Translations under genes and position numbers: made by a program
Notes under the pieces: model-generated
Seen by the model: the letters and a program-made list of their open reading frames with translations, nothing else
Told to the model about the DNA's origin: nothing
Databases searched by the model: none
In this document: piece after piece, positions 20,101 to 27,354 of the stretch
Layout: each line of letters opens with the position of its first letter
How positions within the stretch are numbered: position 1 is the first letter of the stretch
Source: Auxenochlorella pyrenoidosa
Taxonomy: Eukaryota; Chlorophyta; Trebouxiophyceae; Chlorellales; Chlorellaceae
Reading direction: 5' to 3'
Assembly (NCBI GenBank): GCA_001430745.1
Contig: KQ481938.1
Span: forward strand, 1,417,558 to 1,444,911
Length of the DNA: 27,354 nucleotides

Positions 20101-21945
20101 AGGAGGTGAGGTTGTCCGACGGCAGGCTGGCAGCGACGGAGATGATGTTGTCAGACGCGGTGGCATAACTGGCGGGATAGAAGGGCTTGACCTGCACGCG
20201 GGGAGCGGCCTGGGAGTGCTGCTGGGGGGGGGGGCCAGGCCTTGCGGGCAGAGCGGCACACCGGAGTTGGCCAAACTGGTGCGGAAGAGGTACAGACAAA
20301 CTCTGCATCCTCGCCGCACCCCTCAACCTTGCTCCCCTATGCTCCGCTCCGCCCCGCTCACGTCGTTGTCGGTTCCCTCGTTGCCCGCCGCCGCCACAAA
20401 CAGCGCGCCCGCCTGGCCCAGCGCCTCGATCTGCGCAAGGGTGATCGCGGAGCTGCCGTAGCCGCCGTAGCTGGCGCTGACGACGCGCACGCCTTGGGCC
20501 TGGCACAGCGAGTAGCAGTCGGCCAGGGCGCTGTTGTAAAAGTACTGGTTGCCGCTGGAGTCGGGCGGCGACTCGACGGCGCAGATCCACAGCGAGACCT
20601 GCAGCGGGGGGAGGGTTGTGCGCGGCTGGGTGCGCATGCCTGGGCATGCCACCCCCGGTGCTGCGAGCTGAACCCCGCCCGCCCAGCGGCAACCTGGAGG
20701 GGCTCACTGCCAGCAGGCAGGCAGACCACAGGTGTCAAACTGACTTGCAGCCCCCACCTGCCAGCTGACGCCAGTCACGCCCACCGAGTTGTTGCCAACA
20801 GCGCCGACAGTGCCGGCTGCAGCGGGGGGAGGCAGCGCAAGCCTTGTCCAATCAACAGCCAGGCCGGCAGGCATGTCGCACAGCCAGCAGGGATGAGTCT
20901 GCAGAAACCTGAAGCAAGCACTGTGGGCCAGCCAAAGGAGCCAATCAGCCAGCGCCCCTAACTCGTGCCCAGCAGCCAACCTGTGTGGCTGCCGTGGCCG
21001 CTGCTGTCAAAAAAGTCGAAATACTCTGTGCTGTTCACTGCAGGCTGGGTGCCGTCTGCCCGCACAGCCCTGCATGCGAGGGCGCGTGGAGACTCAGGAA
21101 ACTGTTGAGCATGTTGCAGTCAGACTGGCCAGACGCTGCGATGCGCATGTGAGTCACCACGATCTCAACCGCAGGGTGCCCGTGAGGAGCAGGATCTGCT
21201 TCTGAAAGGGCATAGCCCTTTCAAAAGCAGACCACACACACACGCTCGCACCACCTGCACCCCCACCACCCCCGCCCCCCCCACCCCACCTGTTCCACCC
21301 GCCCGCAATGTTGGCCTGCAGGTCCTGGTGCGTGCGCCGCGCCCCCGTGTCGATCACGCACACCTGGACCGCGGCGCTGCCGGTGGTGGTGGCCCACCCG
21401 CCGGGCGCCGCCACCTGGCGCAGGCCCCACATGCCCGCGTAGCGCGGCGCTGGCGGGAAGAAGGGGTCGTTTGGCGTCGGCCCGGTGCGCCTGTACAGGA
21501 AGTCTGGCTCCGCCAGCTCGACGTCGGGGTGCTGGCGCAGCGCCTTGACCTTGTCCTGCACGCTGCTGCCGTCGGTGATGGCAAAGAGCATGAGCGCGTC
21601 GCCTGGCACGTCGGCAGCGGGCTTGGCGGCGGCGGCGGCAGCAATAGCTGCGCCAGCGGCGCCCCCGCCGCCCTTGGGGATGGAGACGCCCTGGTATTTG
21701 CCGTGCAGGCTGCGCAGCTGCAGGCCGGACAGCAGCGGGGAGCGTGCCTGGGCGCGGGCCGCGGCGGCGCCGGCGGGCGTCTGCCGGAACTGGACCAGCA
21801 CGCGGCCGGGTGCCACCAACGGCTCAGAGGGCGAGCGCTGGCTGAGTGGCAGTGTTTCTGTGGTATCCATGTCTAATGGCACAGCTGCAGCGGCCGTGGC
21901 CAGCACCAGGCAGACCGCTGCACCAGGGAGGGGGGCGCAAGGCAT
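17170..21945 (-). CDS. Secreted subtilisin-like serine protease (S8) with PAN-like, PPC-like and Pro-rich tail modules (14 exons, 920 aa)
   Basis: Exons (- strand order): 21945-21290, 21069-20981, 20816-20758, 20598-20362, 20191-20068, 19883-19820, 19691-19605, 19462-19329, 19182-19083, 18950-18909, 18781-18541, 18430-18345, 18222-18037, 17827-17170; 2763 nt in phase. The start was chosen because MPCAPLPGAAVCLVLATAAA is a signal peptide. An I9-type prodomain (from about GRVLVQFR) is followed by the S8 triad: Asp199 (VIDTG), His244 (GHGSHTAGT), Ser413 (GTSMATP), with oxyanion Asn341 (AAAGN). All are intact, so the enzyme is predicted active. Residues about 510-560 (DDCMDDCRASSWCYY, TGNCLHA) look like a PAN/apple module. 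Residues about 640-735 (VTASACG, CVGGNDDASPAC, YYLLAVAPY) look like a PPC beta-sandwich. Residues about 736-920 are an SPPPP-type Pro-rich tail with a basic end. Exon 19883-19820 is followed by a GC donor. The tail resembles algal wall glycoproteins, so wall-associated proteolysis is a reasonable inference. Confidence 0.94.
21195..21231. repeat. 17-bp inverted repeat with a 3-nt loop in subtilase intron 1
   Basis: Arms 21195-21211 and 21215-21231 around loop ATA; 16 of 17 positions are complementary. The one mismatch becomes a G.U pair in the - strand (pre-mRNA) sense, so the hairpin would be fully paired in the transcript. It lies in intron 21070-21289 and is followed by a CA-rich run on +. 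Confidence 0.85.
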
Positions 21946-23243
21946 GGGCTCGCGGTGGGCGGCAGGCAGGCGGCGCAGGCGGCAGGGTGAGGACGGTGGT
22001 AATGTGCCACCCGAATGACTTCGGCTCCTGAACACTACAAGCTCTGCGCCTTCAAGCTTGGGGGACTGTACACGGAGGCTGAAGGCCTGTGCTGCGGGCA
22101 AGACTGTGCGGCCGCGCACCGGCGAGAAGCCGCCAGCATCCGGCGGAGTTTTTTAGCTCCATAGGCTCTAGGCGGTCCATGGCCGCCTACAAGAGGCGCC
22201 GAGACATCCCCGCCCACCGGCCCTCTTGTACAACCCGCAACCACCAGGGCAGGAGCGCTGCGGCAGGGCTTGGGGTCCAGTTCTCGCCGAATTCACGACC
22301 GCTGTAACACGTGCGAAGACACTGCACACAGGCAGCGGCCGAATCGACAGCATGCCAAGCAGGCATCCGGCGCCCAGGCAGGAAGCTGGCCTCTACCACC
22401 AGCTCCGCTCCTCAAACTCCCACTGCCCTGGCAATGTGTAGTGTTAGGATGCCTCAATACAGGCCAGTAGTTATGACCTTGAGGCAACGTGCAGAGCACA
22501 GCCTGGCCTGCTTGAGCACCGCTCGTCTGCGCTGGCAGCACCCATGCCAGGCGAAGCGCAAAGGGACCAGTGCCGCGATACTGCAGCAGCAGCATGCGTG
22601 ACCAGAAGATGCTGCACAGAATTACTTTTTTTTTCTGATTTGTGACCTGATGTTAATTGCACATACAATTGGACATGTTCAGCAAGGCATGCCGCCAATT
22701 CCGGCCCCCAGTTGGGTGAACTGCAGGCCTGTAGACAGCAGCAGGCGCAATGCGCAGCTTGAGGGCAGCAGCCTGTACGCGGGACTGAGTGTACTGAGGT
22801 ACAGGTGCTCAAGCCGACTGGCTTGTCAGATGCTTCCAGCGGCTCTTGGGAAGAGGCACTGAGTCCAGGTACGCATCACCACTGGCCATGGGATCCGTGG
22901 CAGCAGCAGAAGTAACACTGCCCTGCATCAGCTGTTGCTGGCGGACGGCCCGGATGCAACCAGCACCAACGCAGTCAGCCCGCGGATCTTCATGCAACGC
23001 CCTTGAGAAGTCTTGAACGCTGGCAGCTTGCACTTAGCAGCAGAAAGACAGAGTGCATGTGATTGACCCTTGACACCAGCAGCCGCTGGAGCGTTGGCAG
23101 AACAAAATCCGGTGTCATTGCCACAAGCTGCACCCGAACACAGCATGCTGGTCTGAGCATCTGCGACGCAATCTGTCACCTCACCTTAGTGCCTGCAGCT
23201 TGCACTGGTCCACAAGGGCGACTTGCGCAAGGAGCATTGCTCC

Positions 23244-23285
23244 ACCGCCCGGGGGGTGGCCGCCCGGGGGTGGCCCATGGGCCAC
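23244..23285. repeat. GC-rich direct repeat and 16-bp palindrome upstream of the Fic gene
   Basis: Two near-identical copies of a CCGCCCGGGGG(G)TGG unit lie side by side and run directly into GTGGCCCATGGGCCAC (23270-23285), a perfect palindrome. The cluster is about 260 bp upstream of the Fic start codon. A regulatory role is only a possibility. Confidence 0.7.
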
Positions 23286-23524
23286 TGTGTGGGCATGCAG
23301 TCCCAGCAAGCACAGCGTACGCCTCCTCCGCTTTCCGCAGGCCGACGCAGGCCTCCAGCATCGTGACTGTTGTGTGAGAAGTCATAGTGTTTAGGAGTCA
23401 TCAAGAAGAACAGGCAAGTTGTTCAAATCGGGGTCGCACATACGGCCTGCGCTTTGCTGTTGTTGCTGTTGAGAGTGTATCTGTGCTAAAAGAACAACGC
23501 TACTGAAGTTGTCTAGTCTGCTGC

Positions 23525-23538
23525 TTTCTCCTCTGCAG
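23525..23538 (+). promoter_or_regulatory. Acceptor-like site just upstream of the Fic start codon
   Basis: TTTCTCCTCTGCAG ends 4 bp before the ATG at 23543 and has the polypyrimidine-plus-TGCAG form of the real acceptors in this window. It suggests that the Fic mRNA has an intron in its 5' UTR, or a short upstream coding exon, even though the 900-bp body is uninterrupted. Confidence 0.45.
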
Positions 23539-23542
23539 GGGA

Positions 23543-24442
23543 ATGGCAGCCGCGCTGTGGTGGTGGCAAAAGGGCGAATCGGAAGAGCTCTTCCTGGAGC
23601 GCATCAAGCGCCTCAAGGAGCAGCTGGGCAGCCACGCGCGCTTGACAGAGTTTGCGTCGTCATCTGCCACTGGCGCTGCAGCCATCGCAGCTGACCTTCG
23701 CGCCGAGGGCACTCAGCCACTTTGCAGCAACCTGGAGGCGGAGGTGCAAGCAGCCGTCAAGCAGTGTGAAGAATTTGTGACAGAGGACGCAGTGGAGGAA
23801 TGGCAGGCAGATGGCAGCTCTGTGACAGAAGCGGCTCGGCGGCAGCAGCTGCTCCAGCATGCCCGCGCGTGGAGGTACGTGTGGGAGCTGCCCAGCGACG
23901 AGCCCCTGACACTGCAGAGCGTCAAGAAAGCCCACAGCATCCTGATGTGCGGCGCCGTTGCCGCAATCGGTGCAACCAACTTTAATGGGCGCTTCAGGCT
24001 CGAGGGTGCATACGCAGCCTCGAACGGCCCTGAGCCCACTGTTTTTGCACCAGCTGATACCATCGAGCCCAGGTTGGAGGTTGTCCTTTCACGCCTCGAT
24101 GCCAATTCTCTGGGAAGCATTGCTTGTTTCTTTGAGCGCTTCCTCTATGTGCACCCCTTCAAGGACGGCAATGGACGCCTCGCTCGCCTGCTGGTCTCGC
24201 GCTCGCTGAAACTGCATGGCTTACCCATCCCCACCTCCATTGCCTCGCTGCCTAGAAAGGCGAACAAAAACCTCCTCGGACTCATTGAGCGCTCCCGCGA
24301 GGGCCGTGATAAAGAACACTCTTTGCTGCGCCTGTATTTGGTCGAAGTCATTTACACGTCATGGCGCAACTTTGCTTCGTACGTAGCTTACGACTCTGCT
24401 GATGCCCTGCCTCCCGCTGCAAAGAGAATCCAGCGGTTGTGA
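23543..24442 (+). CDS. Fic-domain protein (predicted AMPylase or related nucleotidyl/phosphoryl transferase), 299 aa, single coding exon
   Basis: One uninterrupted frame of 299 residues. The Fic signature HPFKDGNGRLAR occupies residues 204-215: His204 is the catalytic base, Asp208 the Mg2+ ligand, and Asn210, Arg212 and Arg215 the phosphate-binding residues. Upstream, NGRFRLEGAYA followed by VFAPADTIEPRL has the spacing of the Fic flap that holds the target peptide. Fic enzymes usually move AMP from ATP onto Ser, Thr or Tyr of target proteins. No canonical inhibitory motif ([S/T]xxxE[G/N]) was found on either side of the core, nor TPR repeats or a membrane anchor as in animal FicD. No signal or transit peptide is evident, so cytosol or nucleus is the default. 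Lack of introns in a neighbourhood with 7-13 per gene suggests a horizontally acquired gene or retrocopy. Target unknown. Confidence 0.92.
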   Translation: MAAALWWWQKGESEELFLERIKRLKEQLGSHARLTEFASSSATGAAAIAADLRAEGTQPLCSNLEAEVQAAVKQCEEFVTEDAVEEWQADGSSVTEAARRQQLLQHARAWRYVWELPSDEPLTLQSVKKAHSILMCGAVAAIGATNFNGRFRLEGAYAASNGPEPTVFAPADTIEPRLEVVLSRLDANSLGSIACFFERFLYVHPFKDGNGRLARLLVSRSLKLHGLPIPTSIASLPRKANKNLLGLIERSREGRDKEHSLLRLYLVEVIYTSWRNFASYVAYDSADALPPAAKRIQRL

Positions 24443-25039
24443 CGATGTACAGCAGTGGACCAGAGCCCCACAGCATCACTTGCGCAGGGGTCCCTCAACT
24501 CGCACTCGGGGGCCAGGCTGGCGACATGGTGGCGGCAGTGTTTGCGTTTTTTCTGCACAGAGGTCTTGCACGCCTGCCTGCACCTCTGCCAGCTGCGCCC
24601 GTACCTGTCCATCAGTTTCACCGACTGTGCCAACGAAAGTCCCAATTTCTTGATTGAGGCTGCTGAGAAATAAAGCACGATCACCTGCGTACCCACCTGC
24701 GTACCCACCTGCAGAGCTTGGAAACTTGCACACATTTCTGTCCTGTTCATATATGGTACCTATATAGGGTAAAGTGCTGCATGCCAGGCAGATGATGCAA
24801 GGGGGACAGATGATTCAGAGCGGAGCGGCGTTGCCACAATGCAGCATGCCAAAACTGCATTCTGGGTTCCCTGACCATGCTGCGTCGCACCACTGGCGAT
24901 GCATTTTTTTCTGCGAATGCCGAGACCATGTCTTGAATCCCTGGCCACTGCGCTGGTGTAATGGATGCAGACCGACTGTTCACATTGCTAGCAACGTCAG
25001 GGCAAGCGTGGGATGCACAGGACACAAGGACAGGCATGC
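24443..25039. other. Convergent 3' region between the Fic gene and the nucleoporin-like gene
   Basis: No gene found. It contains a 12-bp tandem repeat (24682-24714) and an AT-rich block around 24747-24770 (CATATATGGTACCTATATAGG, centred on GGTACC). The only TGTAA on the + strand is at 24957-24961, 515 bp after the Fic stop and under 80 bp from the stop of the opposite gene. Overlapping 3' UTRs are therefore possible. Confidence 0.5.
24682..24714. repeat. 12-bp tandem repeat (2.7 copies)
   Basis: CACCTGCGTACC is repeated twice, then CACCTGCAG. Read on the - strand, each unit contains both a donor-like CAG|GTGGGT and an acceptor-like GCAG. Confidence 0.8.
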
Positions 25040-27354
25040 TCAGGCCCGCCGGCTGGCAGCGGTGGCCCCCAATCGTGCAATGGCAGCAGCCACGTCTTGC
25101 TTGTGCTTGTGGCTGCGCGGCGCCCCCATGCCGTCCTGCATCTGGCTGCTGAGGCCCAGCAGGGCCTGCAGGGTGCGCGCCAGGCGCCGCGCAGCGGGCT
25201 GAGCGCGTGCGTCCACTGGCAGGGCCTGCGCCACGTCCAAGATGCTCTCCTGCAACGGTAGGGAGGGGTGAGAGGCGGCATGGAGGGCGCCAGAGGCAGG
25301 AGGTCAGCGGGGCAGCAACGAGTTTGTGCCCCATGGCATGCGTGCCGCAGTGGCACGCCGCTGTGGTGTGTGTGTGTGTGGGCCTGTTCATGTGTCGACG
25401 ATGGGTGCGCAAACAATCATGGCCAACAAAAAAGCAAGCCCCAGCCCTGCCCGCATATGAAATCCAGGCCTTGTTTGCTGCATGGCAGCCCCCACACTGG
25501 TGCAGGCCCGCCCAGCACGCAGGCAGGCCCTGCCCACCTGCAGCGCCAGCAGCGTCGCGGGGCGCACCCACTCCGGGCCCAGCTCTGCCAGCTCCTCCTC
25601 CCCCACCTCTGGGGCCAGCGCCAGCTGGAAGGCCAGCGCGTACTGCGCCCCGCTGTACAGCCGCTCCGCCAGCTGCCAGGCATACCCGCCCGCCCGCGCG
25701 GCTGCTGCGGGGGAGCGCCCGCCAGCCCCCGCAGGCACCCCCGCCGCCACTGCGCCAAACCAGCCCTTGCCCAGCGCGAATGCCGCGGCAGAAGAGCTGC
25801 CGTTGGTGCGGCCGGGGCCGGTCTCGGCGTGCTCTGGCGTGCCATCGGCGCGGGCGGCGGCGCGCTCTGCCGCGCTGACGGGCGCGCAGCTGAGGGGCTC
25901 GGGCCCCGGAGCGGCCAGCAGGTCGAGGAAGGCGGCGGTGGCGCGGCGGAAGGCGGGCAGCGAGTGCGGCAGCATCAGCCGCCACTGCAGCGGGGCGGCG
26001 AGGGAGGGCGGTTGGGCCAGCGGTCGGCCGAGCTTGCTGGTGGCCGAGCAACATCCTCAGCAGCGCGGCTCACACTGCCTGCCGACAGCTTTGAGGTCAC
26101 GGGCTGGCAGACCAAAGCACGTGCCGGCTGCCAGGTGTGGTTGTACTAGTGCAGACTATGCTGAGTTTCATGGCTGGCAAGACGGCACTTACGACCAGGA
26201 GTGCGTCCTGCCCAGGCCGCGGCAGCCACGCACTGTGGTCACACCATGCCACAGCCCCGCTGCCCACCTGGCCCGACAGGCGCGCCAGGCCGCACAGGAA
26301 GAAGAGCGTGTACTTGGTCTCCTGCGCCATGGCCAGGGTCAGGGGCTGCTGCGGGGAGGCCGCCGGCGGCTCGGCTGCCAGCAGCAGGCGCGGCTCGGCC
26401 TCGATTGCCAGCTGCAGGGCTGCCTCCTCCACTGCAGGGGGGGGGGGGGGGGGGAGGCAGGGGTAGGCTGAGGGGCTGGTGGCGCTACGGAACACATATC
26501 AAGAGCAGCCGACTTCAGATTGGCACAAGACCGGGCGTAGTGAAGATAAGATATAAGATAGCGCGTTGACAAGGCAGACAGGCAGGCTGGCTGGCCAGCC
26601 GGCCCGTTGCCGGGTGTCCCGGTGCCGCTGCGCCCACCTGCCGCGTGCCCCGGCAGCGCCGCCAGCAGCACCGCCAGCAGCGACAGCACGCAGCACCACA
26701 GGCGGTGCGCCGGGTTGGGCGAGCCGTCCTGGCTGTACGCGTTAGAGTAGTCGACAACGCCGGGCAGTGCTGCCGAGCTGGTGCCTGCGCCTGCTGGCAG
26801 CGCGCCAACGGGGCTGGCGGCAGCGCCGCCGCCCAGCGGCGTCTCCCCCATGAGGTTGCCGCCGTCAGGCGCCAGCAGCCACTTGCTGCAGGCAGTACGC
26901 AAGAGGGGGGGCGTCTCCCCTGGTCAGCGCAGCGCAGCACGGCGCAGCACCATGCTGGTCGTGGTGTATGCCCGCCACCAAACCACACCGTGCAAGCACA
27001 GCGGCTGGCGAGCGGCAGCCTCTGTGCAGGCGCCCTCCCTCCCTCCCTGGGCAGGCGGCAGCCCTCCCTCCCTGTGCAGACGGCAGCCCGCCCTGCGGCC
27101 CTGCGGCTCACCCCAGCGCCAGCGCGTGCGCCACCGCCCCCTGCTCCAGCAGCAGGTCTGCCCCCGCCCGCGACTGCGCCACCTGCAGCGCCAGCAGCAG
27201 CGCCGCCTCCTCCACGCTGGCAGCAGCCAGAGGGCTCAGGCCGGCCGGCTGCGCCGCATCTGCATCCGGTGCTGCTGCCGCCGCCACGACGGGCACCTCT
27301 GCTGCAGGCACTGGCGGCAGCAGCAGCGGCGGGGCCGCCGGCGCTGGCGCCGCC
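25040..27354 (-). CDS. C-terminal part of a large protein resembling Nup188/Nup205 nucleoporins (5' end outside window)
   Basis: Exons (- strand order): from beyond 27354 to 27112, 26885-26638, 26431-26268, 25984-25538, 25249-25040 (TGA), all GT-AG and in phase. The visible protein, about 437 residues, is largely helical with Ala/Leu-rich repeats and Ala/Gly/Pro-rich linkers. GADLLLEQGAVAHAL, then a linker and NPAHRLWCCVLSLLAVLLA, then KYTLFFLCGLARL, recall the alpha-solenoid C-terminal region of inner-ring nucleoporins (patterns like LLExG and HRLWCxxLxL). That comparison is from memory of the family and is not decisive; another HEAT/ARM-type solenoid protein remains possible. A similar phrase, VEEAAL-L-LA, begins two successive segments (near 27210 and 26430), suggesting repeated helical units. 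The acceptor at 26432 is preceded by an almost pure C tract. Confidence 0.6.
26437..26454 (+). repeat. Homopolymer of 18 G (C tract on the coding strand) at an intron acceptor
   Basis: On the - strand this is a run of C ending in CTGCAG|TGGAGGAG, so it forms the entire polypyrimidine tract before exon 26431-26268. Confidence 0.8.
27022..27092. repeat. Degenerate tandem repeat (about 25 bp, three copies) in an intron of the nucleoporin-like gene
   Basis: A unit of the form CTG(T/G)GCAG(G/A)CGGCAGCCCTCCCTCC recurs three times with small length changes just left of exon 27112-27354, inside the intron 26886-27111. Confidence 0.6.

Larger units (their letters stand above)
21946..23542. other. 1.6-kb divergent intergenic region between the subtilase and Fic genes
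   Basis: Less GC-rich than its surroundings, with an AT patch at about 22620-22680 (a run of T, then AATTGCACATACAATTGG-like sequence). It should contain both promoters. Several short frames were inspected and none has family resemblance. On the - strand, a frame ending near 22809 (PLPKSRWKHLTSQSA at its end) and a short segment near 23290-23360 (LEACVGLRKAEEAYAVL) look faintly protein-like and could be exon remnants. A perfect 16-bp palindrome lies at 23270-23285. Confidence 0.5.

Noticed and set aside
24747..24770. TATA-like sequence with GGTACC centre
   Set aside because: It lies between two converging 3' ends, so there is no gene start for it to serve, and the palindrome is imperfect.
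25365..25382. A GT dinucleotide run
   Set aside because: An ordinary short microsatellite in an intron of the nucleoporin-like gene.
1..27354. Bacterial-type systems, CRISPR arrays, transposons, tRNA or rRNA genes
   Set aside because: Searched by eye on both strands; no repeat-spacer array, transposase motifs, tRNA-like cloverleaf or rRNA sequence was recognised, and the intron-rich architecture is nuclear algal.

Overview
The window is nuclear DNA of a green alga, most likely a trebouxiophyte such as Chlorella or a relative. The evidence is dense GC-rich multi-exon genes with short introns, acceptors that almost always end in GCAG, TGTAA polyadenylation signals, plastid transit peptides, a plastid terminal oxidase and hydroxyproline-rich protein tails. 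No bacterial operons, tRNA or rRNA genes, CRISPR arrays or intact transposons were seen. Exons were joined by hand. Almost every proposed intron has a GT (three have GC) donor and an AG acceptor, and reading phase is kept throughout, so the models are internally consistent.

Layout, left to right: (1) + strand, 3' part of a calcium-dependent protein kinase (junction, four EF-hand positions, long Ser/Pro-rich tail), ending at 3853. (2) - strand, 5104-8354, a 10-exon secreted or ER alpha/beta-hydrolase-like protein of unknown substrate. (3) - strand, 9295-14051, plastid terminal oxidase (PTOX), interrupted by a 589-base run of N (11149-11737). (4) + strand, 14317-16639, an unrecognised plastid-targeted, probably thylakoid-associated protein that diverges from PTOX across about 265 bp. 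(5) - strand, 17170-21945, a 14-exon secreted subtilase with PAN-like and PPC-like C-terminal modules and a long Pro-rich tail. (6) + strand, 23543-24442, a Fic-domain protein with no intron in its coding region. (7) - strand, 25040 to the right edge, the C-terminal part of a large protein that resembles Nup188/Nup205 nucleoporins.

The genes do not form one pathway. The one suggestive association is PTOX (plastoquinol oxidation, chlororespiration) sharing a short divergent promoter with another plastid protein. The secreted protease and the secreted hydrolase fit cell-wall or extracellular work, but that is inference. Most notable are the modular protease, the intron-free Fic gene among intron-rich neighbours, three GC-AG introns, a 3 x 37-bp intronic tandem repeat, and a near-perfect 17-bp intronic hairpin.
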